From Saccoglossus kowalevskii (Eukaryota > Hemichordata > Enteropneusta > Harrimaniidae), in the NCBI RefSeq assembly GCF_000003605.2, contig NW_003131856.1, positions 499,322-512,895 of the forward strand: a stretch of 13,574 nt of DNA, in the 5' to 3' direction. Each line of letters opens with the position of its first letter. Positions within the stretch are counted from its first letter, which is position 1. The notes under the pieces were generated by a model. That model was not told the origin of the DNA, did not search any database, and worked only from the letters and a program-made list of their open reading frames with translations. The position numbers were made by a program, and so were the translations under genes. Positions 7,979 to 13,574 of this stretch are shown one piece after another.

Positions 7979-8221
7979 ATGCTCGGTGCAATACACTCGC
8001 TCTTACTTGTTTCATCTTGTACACTCGTGTCGTCATCCAGACCGCATATAATATTCATCCTCGCCGATGACTTGGGTTGGAGCGATGTTGGCTATCATGG
8101 TTCCGTTATAAAAACACCAAACATCGACGCATTAGCGTCAGAGGGGGTGAAACTAGACAACTATTATATGTCGTTGTTATGTACGCCATCGAGAGGTCAG
8201 TTATTGTCTGGTAGATACGAG
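7979..8221 (+). CDS. Sulfatase exon 1
   Basis: It has 81 codons from ATG to GAG, ending at donor GTATGT (8222-8227) in phase 0. It holds the signal peptide, the metal-binding Asp pair and the formylglycine motif CTPSR. The ATG has G at -3 and an in-frame stop just upstream. Confidence 0.88.
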
Positions 8222-9296
8222 GTATGTACCACATATAAAATGATGATTGTATAATGTATTACCACATATGCTGGCGTCTTTCATACTGTTTTGATGAACA
8301 CATTAAATTTGTTCTGAATGTCATTCACTCTAGCAAAATGGGAGATTTAAAACAACAAACCTTTACGGAAAAGTTACGGAACTATTTTTGATTAGTGATC
8401 TTCTTTTCTATTTGAAATGAAATGAAGCACAGTTTATGTGTTCCAAGAAGTTATCACCCATTTGCTAGATTAATAATTAATGTATTAAAGCACGGTGGTC
8501 GTCGCGCAGCGCGTGTTCGAATTTCATGTAAATAAACAATGTATTTTACACGCGTTGTATACGTCGCTATGAGTCTCATGTCGAACAGGACGCGGCACGA
8601 CGACTGCCGCTCTTCAAATGCGTAAGCACAGTAACGTTCCAGTAACTCAAAGTAAAGTTTTCAATCAAAATATTAAAATTATGTACATATTTTATTAAAA
8701 CAAAACAAAAGTATGAAATACTTAATGTTAATATAGATTCACACTGGATTACAACATCGTACCATCGATATGATGCAACCACTGTGTTTACCCATCGACG
8801 AAACCATTTTACCACAAAAGTTAAAAGAACGTGGATATGCCACTCACATGGTAGGGAAATGGCATCTGGGATTTTACAGAAAAGAATGTTTACCGAATTA
8901 CAGAGGATTCGATACATTTATGGGCAAGTACATTTTGTATATGTATTAGAATAAATATGCAAACAAAAGTTTAGCTGAGTTTTGTGTTAGCCGTCGAATT
9001 TGTTATACACATTGTGTAGTTATTTATCGTAAATAGTTATTTTGTAAAACATTGACACTCATAAGCACGTGGTGCTAGACGCTTTAAATGCAGAATGATA
9101 CGTGATGAACCAATTTGCAGGTTTTTATCAGGGCATGGCCGATTACTATTATCACAATATCAGTACTGGAATATATCATGGCTGGGATTTTCGACGAAAT
9201 AATGACGTCATCGCTCAAAAGTATGCTGGTCAATATTCAACCCACGTGTTTGCAGATGAGGCCCAGATTATTATAATGAAGCATAACCCAGAAGTA
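7979..9296 (+). CDS. Arylsulfatase B/I/J-like sulfatase, exons 1-3 (3'-incomplete)
   Basis: The spliced frame (243 + 187 + 176 bp) encodes 202 residues, the N-terminal part of a secreted or lysosomal sulfatase whose family members usually exceed 500 residues. Residues 1-20 look like a signal peptide. A-D-D-L-G-W (29-34) supplies the Ca-binding Asp pair. C-T-P-S-R (68-72) is the Cys converted to formylglycine, and L-L-S-G-R-Y completes the sulfatase signature. G-K-W-H-L-G (121-126) gives the catalytic Lys and His. I-H-T-G-L-Q-H and F-Y-R-K-E-C with R-G-F-D-T-F place it in the ARSB/ARSI/ARSJ group, whose characterised member ARSB removes 4-sulfate from N-acetylgalactosamine in dermatan/chondroitin sulfate. 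Introns are phase 0 (515 bp, GT-AG) and phase 1 (197 bp, GC-AG). No exon 4 was recognised in the 4.3 kb that follows, so the gene has a long third intron or is truncated. If intron 3 is not removed, the frame stops at 9404. Confidence 0.88.
8485..8617. mobile_element. MITE-like element 3 (133 bp), diverged TIR element in intron 1
   Basis: The left end begins TTAAAGCACGG and continues to GTGTTCGA. The right end, reverse-complemented, begins TTGAAGAGCGGCAGTCGTCG and continues to TGTTCGA. The ends form an imperfect inverted repeat of about 37 bp that shares AAGC, GG and GTCGTC with elements 1 and 2. The interior shares only short words with them. It is probably an older or related family member. 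It is absent from intron 1 of the pseudogene copy. Confidence 0.6.
8737..8923 (+). CDS. Sulfatase exon 2
   Basis: The acceptor is ATATAG just before 8737. The 187-bp exon encodes I-H-T-G-L-Q-H through R-G-F-D-T-F-M plus one base, and includes the catalytic K and H of GKWHLG. It ends at G|GCAAGT, a GC-type donor. Joining the extra G to the GT that opens exon 3 gives Gly and an uninterrupted family-like sequence, which fixes the splice point. Confidence 0.88.
8924..8929 (+). promoter_or_regulatory. Non-canonical GC 5' splice site of intron 2
   Basis: The donor is GCAAGT, preceded by G, a strong match to the consensus except for C at +2. This is the typical form of GC-AG introns in animals. The same donor is present in the pseudogene copy (4326-4331), so it predates the duplication. 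Confidence 0.8.
9121..9296 (+). CDS. Sulfatase exon 3
   Basis: The acceptor is TTTGCAG ending at 9120. The exon encodes [12 protein letters not shown] and then G-W-D-F-R-R-N-N through K-H-N-P-E-V, matching the stretch of ARSB-type enzymes before the conserved P-L-F-L-Y segment. The end is placed at 9296 because GTAAGT (9297-9302) is the best donor. GTAGTA three bases earlier would also keep the frame. Confidence 0.82.
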
Positions 9297-9874
9297 GTAA
9301 GTAACATTGTACATTTACTGACAAACTACAAACGGTTTCATGCCACTAAACAATATCTAAAACAAAGAATAATGCACTCAAAACATAAATTTAGCTTTTT
9401 TTAGGCTTAGATAAATATATTTTGTCGCAAATTGACTACCACTGATTGTAATGTGTTACTATCTACCTACTCTGTTATTTTGTTGTATACTGTATTGATG
9501 TAGAAGTGGTTGGATACTTTGAATGCCTGGATTTGGCGAAACAAAATATTCGCGTGTTTTATTTTCTCGAATTTTGCCTTTTCGCGAATATAAAACTGTT
9601 TAACTGAGAGAAAGAGACACACTATATAATTCACTTCCAGCTGAAGAAGGACCAGTACCCCAAACATATAAAGAATAATTACCATTTATCATTTTGGGAC
9701 CTTGACCCATTTCAGATGATTCATTGTATGAGGGACGTGTGCTATAATGTTCGATAGTAAAAGTTTAGTTTTCAATTTAGGCCACCCCTGGGGTATCTGT
9801 GCGAGCTTTACTTCAAGAAAAGCGTTTCTTGCAAAAACTGAACACAAGTAAAAGATGCATTATTACGATTTGAC
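9297..9874. other. Sequence after sulfatase exon 3, no further exon seen
   Basis: This is intron 3 or the break of the gene. It includes the TTCGCG-rich block (9493-9596) shared with 5393-5500. I searched by eye for the expected next segment (P-x-F-L-Y and V-H-x-P-L-Q type residues) and found none here or further right. Confidence 0.5.
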
Positions 9875-10105
9875 ATGGCCCAAAAAACTTCAAAATTGAG
9901 TAAGGTTCATTCTATATTTGACACGACACTGAACAAGCTCGCTTGTGGAAGGAATAGTGCCCGTGAAAAAGACAACCCGGACAATAGAGGTAGGATGAAC
10001 GAGCTGCTATTCCTTGGCACCGAACGAAAACAACCACATGAGAGAAGAAGAAACGGAAGACAGAAAAAAAAAACAGTTATTGAATCTATGCCAGTTTGTA
10101 CATAA
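9875..10105 (+). CDS. Hypothetical small basic protein (76 aa), doubtful
   Basis: The ATG at 9875 has G at -3 and G at +4, a favourable context. The 76-residue frame is rich in Lys and Arg, with a basic stretch near residues 51-66 (R-K-Q-P-H-E-R-R-R-N-G-R-Q-K-K-K), part of it encoded by a homopurine/poly-A run. I recognise no domain. The minus strand is also open over the same interval, which weakens the case. It could be a small nuclear-type protein, a fragment of a repeat, or chance. If sulfatase intron 3 runs through here, it would be nested in that intron. Confidence 0.15.
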   Translation: MAQKTSKLSKVHSIFDTTLNKLACGRNSAREKDNPDNRGRMNELLFLGTERKQPHERRRNGRQKKKTVIESMPVCT

Positions 10106-11362
10106 TAGTTATCGTCTGTTATCATAAATTCAGTTATTATTGTATTTTTGCTTCATTTCACTCAGTATATAAGCCGGAGGTTTGTAATACATAGAAATAA
10201 TAATATTATTGTTTTCGTCAGTTGTGTGTGATATAATACCATGCTAAATGAAAATCATATTTACTAATCCTACAACCAGATGTTACGTCATCCGCCAGTG
10301 TTGACCCAATCCTGCATGAGATAATATTTGCATGGTTATTAATGTACCATGAAAACAGTGATGAAAAGTACCATATATCACTACGCTAAATCAAAATTGA
10401 TGCTACAGACAGCTGTTTCGTCATCTGTCATCTGGAAAGTACATGGACAAAATATAGACCCACCGAATTGGTATGGAATGAATAGCATGTGTTTCTCCCC
10501 AATTTAAGCCTTGTGTTTGTATTTGTTGCCGAAAATGTGTTTAGTGGCAATGACCTTAAAATCCAGCATTGTGGTACACATGAGTAATGTGTGTATTGTT
10601 CAAGGCGGTACATATTTACCACTTCCATTCGTACATATTCGATTGCGTACATATGCAATCATATTCTGACCATGACATTTTGTCTTGCGAGTCACATTAG
10701 ATTCATGTGTGTTTGAAGGCGATTAAATCAATTGAGAACACGTATATATACTATGACCTTGATTGTTCACATTTTTGTTCTTAACCAACAAGTATTTGAG
10801 ATGACGCTTGAGAACTGAGAGATAGTTTTTTGCTGGTAGTTAGTTTGTGAAAATGCATAAGCAAATACTAAAGCTTTGAACCAAAAATGTAACCCGTTCC
10901 CGTGCGTTACGGGGAGACATATGTGCTAAATTTGCAGAGGCTAGGTACCCCCATGTAGTATATCATATAGTATTTGACATAATAAACACAACTATTTAAG
11001 TAACAGCTGCTGGGTTTAACGTTTATAAAACATTTTTCATTCCTTTTATATTGTTTTGGCAATGTTTACTATATTATAAGTTAGTAGTTGCAATAAGACA
11101 ACTGAGGCGTTATAAACACAAACCACGTGTAACGCAATTCATCAAGCACCAAAGCGTTAAATAGTAAACAAATTACATAAGACTGTGATGGGTAAATTTG
11201 ATGTCTTCAAACCCTTCACTTAGGTACCCGGGATTCGAATGTTCTCCACGTTGGACTCACAAAAAAAACAGAAGCTCAATTCGTGTCACCTTCGATTCTC
11301 CGACTGCTTCGTGCTCTCTCGCCAAGACAGCTTCAAATTTATTAACTTAATTAACTTCTTAG
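10106..11362. other. Non-coding stretch with isolated TATA-like element
   Basis: No gene that I can support. TATATAAG stands at 10166-10173, followed by GCCGGAGG, which resembles a core promoter but has no convincing reading frame downstream. An imperfect direct repeat, with GCTAAAT and later TCGTCAT/ACGTCAT words, links about 10243-10292 with 10385-10433. The frames at 10428-10658 (minus) and 11239-11607 (plus) show no features and are treated as chance. Confidence 0.45.
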
Positions 11363-11512
11363 CCAATTACAAGGAAGTACCAAAGCAGCAAGGCGTTGCC
11401 TCCAAACAAACAGCCAATCACACGAAAGTTTTACACGTCATAACACAATTGATCAATCGTTACTACATTAGGAAAACTACTATCATCATGTCAACGTCAG
11501 CTTATATTTATA
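11363..11512 (+). promoter_or_regulatory. Candidate CCAAT/TATA promoter
   Basis: CCAAT words occur at 11363-11367 and 11414-11418, ACGTCA half-CRE-like words lie near 11437 and 11494, and TATATTTATA is at 11503-11512, followed by GGCGCC. The spacing is that of a conventional TATA-type polymerase II promoter driving transcription to the right, with initiation expected about 30 bp past the TATA element. An ATG in good context follows at 11597. The order of sites is seen; promoter activity is inference. Confidence 0.3.
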
Positions 11513-11596
11513 GGCGCCAATGGTCTTGCAATAACATTCCACAGTTGACATTCATATACATCATTAGTTCTGAACTCTGGCTATATATCCTCCAAG

Positions 11597-11728
11597 ATGC
11601 CGCATAAGCTTGAAAACAACAAGCTCATACGAACGTGTCGACAGATCTCAGCCAGTCCTGCCATCTGGCCTTATCAGCCAGCCGTTATCAGTGAATGTCA
11701 GTGCAACTACCAAGAAGCAGAAATATAA
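11597..11728 (+). CDS. Hypothetical 43-aa reading frame downstream of TATA element
   Basis: The ATG at 11597 lies in a strong start context (A at -3, AAG before ATG) about 85 bp after a TATA-like box, with a short presumed leader. The 43 residues contain three Cys, all in the second and final thirds (R-T-C-R-Q and E-C-Q-C-N). They show no signal peptide or domain that I recognise. This could be a short upstream frame, the first coding exon of a gene whose later exons I do not recognise, or chance. The frame is more GC-rich than its flanks. Confidence 0.22.
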   Translation: MPHKLENNKLIRTCRQISASPAIWPYQPAVISECQCNYQEAEI

Positions 11729-12196
11729 ATCATGACAATACACTAAGATATGTATAGTATATGTAATAATATGCGTAGGTAACTACAGCGATGCAACTAA
11801 GAGAGACACTCTTTACTACATGCAATAAATAATCTGAAATAGAAAAAGTGTATATTATTTACCCATGTATATATATTATTATGTTAATTAAGGACAAAAA
11901 TAAAATTTCAATGGCTATTTCCACGTTATTTTTTGTGATGTATGAATTTTGTAACCAAAATGTACATGGTACCATAAAATTACCGTACCGTAATTTCCAG
12001 ATCAGATTACAGATTTTATCCTGTACATGGCGAAGAAGGTAAAGGTGGTCATGCCGAACACATTCATAGATTTGTGAGATTTTCCCCCTGATACGTGGTG
12101 GAGAACCCGAGCAGGTTTTTAACACACATTGACATCCTGTGAAGAAAAGTGAAATGGCGAAGGTGTGTCTTTCTTGCGAACCGAACTAGCAGCTCG

Positions 12197-12376
12197 ATGG
12201 CAGAGACAAAACCGCACTTGACGACTAACGCCGTTAACAGTATGGCACCGATGAACGACGCTGAGGACATGAAGACTTCGGAGCCCCTTAGGAAGGATAA
12301 GTATCGAATAGGACTGTATAATCAAGACTTGAGCGACATTAAAGACAAGAAGATGAAAAAGAACGACTTGGACTAA
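12197..12376 (+). CDS. Hypothetical Lys/Asp-rich C-terminal exon or small protein (59 aa)
   Basis: The frame from ATG 12197 to TAA 12376 is markedly more GC-rich than the surrounding DNA. Its product is hydrophilic, with Met- and Ala-containing first half (M-A-E-T-K-P-H ... N-D-A-E-D-M) and a charged tail ending K-K-M-K-K-N-D-L-D. A pyrimidine tract and C-A-G just before 12193 could be a splice acceptor, making this a terminal exon, for example the cytoplasmic tail of a larger protein. The frame is also open back to 12143. The minus strand is open too and reads as a hydrophobic N-terminus, an expected mirror of the acidic/basic sense codons. Function unknown. Confidence 0.3.
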   Translation: MAETKPHLTTNAVNSMAPMNDAEDMKTSEPLRKDKYRIGLYNQDLSDIKDKKMKKNDLD

Positions 12377-13574
12377 CGCGATGAAAGAGAAGAGACGCTA
12401 TATAGACTTTGAATTAGAACTTTAGCTATCTGTGTATTGCTTAGAGAACTGCTCGCTGGACACTGTAACTGACACTGTGTAACTCAAGACGTTGAACTCC
12501 TTTTTCAGAATCCCAACACTATTGTTCAGTATGTAATGTATTGCTTGCTTTTCCTATCGTTTTTCTGAACGTTTTTTGTGATATTGAATTGTATGTATGT
12601 GAGCGCCCAGATCTTAGTTTTGAAGTGATATTTAGTGACGTGCGAGGTCCTTTATAACGATTTAAGCGCGTTTCAGTGGACAAGTATTTGCAACACAGTG
12701 TTTTGAGTTTTGTGAAGTTTTATGGTGTTTTAATAAGTTTATGAGTACGGAATATGATGGGGAGAGTAATGCCCCAAAGAGTTTTAAGAGTTTTGAGATT
12801 TGTCGATGTACAGAGATATCGACGTTTTAAGAGTTATTGTAGTTTACGTGTTGTTTTCGGAATACTTCCGATGCTTTTTGAGTTGATTTGAGTTGAGAGC
12901 ACCTTTGTAACGTTTTTTAATGTCTTTTTGAGATGAGAGTGTGGTGCGCTTATATACGTATTGTTTGATAACGCAAGCTTTTGTTCATGATTTACAGGAT
13001 TATATGTGACTTAGTAGTGTCTATCGTTTTAGCTTTTTCCCGTCTTAATTGCCAGAGGAGTAATGTTTTATGATAGCGGCTTTGTCTTTGTATTCCGTTT
13101 CCACGCCTGTATGACTTTTGTTTAGATTAACGACTTGTGAGTTCAGTTGAAGTTTATAAGCGTATATGACAGGACTTTGATTAATAGTTTGTTTATTCAT
13201 TCTTTATTAGTTACCGCTTTGCAATGCTTTAACCAAGAGACGCATCCCTGGTAATCACGTGATCATGCTGTCGACTGCAGCGCTTGGCTGATCGCTTGGT
13301 TACACCGCCACGCCTTAGTTTTTTTTGACCTTTTGATATAGAGTTTGTAACCTTAGTAACGGGAGACAGTGCAGCGAAGGGTTACCTCAGCGAACCGTTT
13401 TGAGAAAAGCAGGCCTATTGGTAGCCTTTCCCTTGTTTTTAGATTCATAACCGTTGATGTTTGAGACATTATAATGATTGTATTTAATCAGTGTGTTTTA
13501 CTCTTTTGATTTATACCTTTTATTACCAAACGCTTCAGCGTGGTATTAAGAATTTGTTTTCAGGGTTGGGTGAT
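12377..13574. other. T+G-skewed non-coding tract
   Basis: No reading frame of note. From about 12530 to 13230 the plus strand is clearly richer in T and G than in A and C, unlike the rest of the window, as expected of a transcribed intron or 3' untranslated region read to the right. It contains a duplicated 12-mer around a hairpin (12781-12835) and an 8-bp inverted pair, TAACCAAG (13230-13237) with CTTGGTTA (13295-13302). Confidence 0.4.
12781..12835. repeat. 12-bp direct repeat flanking a small hairpin
   Basis: GTTTTAAGAGTT occurs at 12781-12792 and 12824-12835. Between them GTCGAT (12802-12807) and ATCGAC (12818-12823) can pair. The arrangement resembles a tiny insertion with a target duplication, but it is too short to class. 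Confidence 0.4.

Larger units (their letters stand above)
7950..9596 (+). repeat. Right copy of the tandem segmental duplication
   Basis: Direct-orientation counterpart of 3572-5500, offset by about 4.4 kb. Exons align end to end with the left copy, while introns differ by insertions (element 1 in the left intron 2, element 3 in the right intron 1). The LINE tail and unrelated AT-rich DNA separate the copies. Limits are approximate. Confidence 0.75.

Noticed and set aside
8576-8917. 113-codon minus-strand frame
   Set aside because: It is the antisense of sulfatase exon 2 and part of element 3. The sense strand has clear family homology and splice sites.
11222-11242. GTACCCGGGATTCGAATG resembling a tRNA T-arm or a retrotransposon primer-binding site
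   Set aside because: On the reverse strand the T-arm-like word lacks a matching A box, D arm and acceptor pairing. No TGG start or LTR border is seen for a primer-binding site.
11239-11607. 122-codon plus-strand frame
   Set aside because: No ATG-linked evidence or motif. It overlaps the CCAAT/TATA region, and its composition looks like non-coding sequence.
12064-12270. Minus-strand frame starting with a hydrophobic, signal-peptide-like segment
   Set aside because: It is antisense to the charged 12197-12376 frame. Asp/Lys/Asn-rich sense codons give Leu/Phe/Val on the other strand, and its ATG context is poor (T at -3). Neither strand is proven.
1-13574. CRISPR array, bacterial operon or phage-type defence system
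   Set aside because: No regularly spaced direct repeats, no dense gene packing, and clear spliced eukaryotic exons. I found no novel multi-gene system in this window.

Overview
The window looks like AT-rich nuclear DNA of an invertebrate animal. A marine mollusc or similar lophotrochozoan is my best guess from composition, the expanded arylsulfatase family and the repeat content, but no feature proves the taxon. Genes are split by short introns with GT-AG or GC-AG borders. Most of the sequence is non-coding and rich in small foldback elements and retrotransposon debris, and there is no bacterial-style gene packing.

The centre of interest is a direct tandem duplication of the 5' part of an arylsulfatase B/I/J-type sulfatase gene. 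The right copy (exons 7979-8221, 8737-8923 and 9121-9296, + strand) joins into one open frame of 202 residues. It has a signal peptide, the metal-binding Asp pair, the Cys-x-Pro-x-Arg formylglycine site and the GKWHLG catalytic Lys/His. Its second intron uses a GC donor. The left copy (exons 3607-3810, 4153-4325 and 4720-4895) is a pseudogene: two in-frame deletions, a 14-nt frameshifting deletion, loss of the catalytic Lys, a destroyed 3' splice site and a CGA-to-TGA nonsense change. No later sulfatase exons are seen after either copy, so the left copy appears to be a duplication of exons 1-3 only. The right copy either continues beyond the window or is itself truncated.

Mobile DNA: two related ~167-bp MITE-like elements in opposite orientations (4481-4646 and 4957-5125) bracket exon 3 of the pseudogene. 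A third, diverged TIR element (8485-8617) sits in intron 1 of the intact copy. A 5'-truncated, decayed LINE reverse-transcriptase tail of CR1/L2/jockey-like type lies on the minus strand between the copies (6421-7187). Smaller foldbacks occur at 1058-1207 and 3026-3135.

Possible control sites: a twin CArG-box palindrome (3285-3315) lies about 290 bp upstream of the pseudogene start. An exact CTCF-type consensus (7810-7823, minus strand) lies 156 bp upstream of the intact copy's ATG.

The left flank (1-3000) holds no gene I can support. The right flank (9600-13574) holds three weakly supported short reading frames: 9875-10105; 11597-11728 behind a CCAAT/TATA-like promoter; and 12197-12376, Lys/Asp-rich and relatively GC-rich. 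These are followed by a strongly T+G-skewed non-coding tract.
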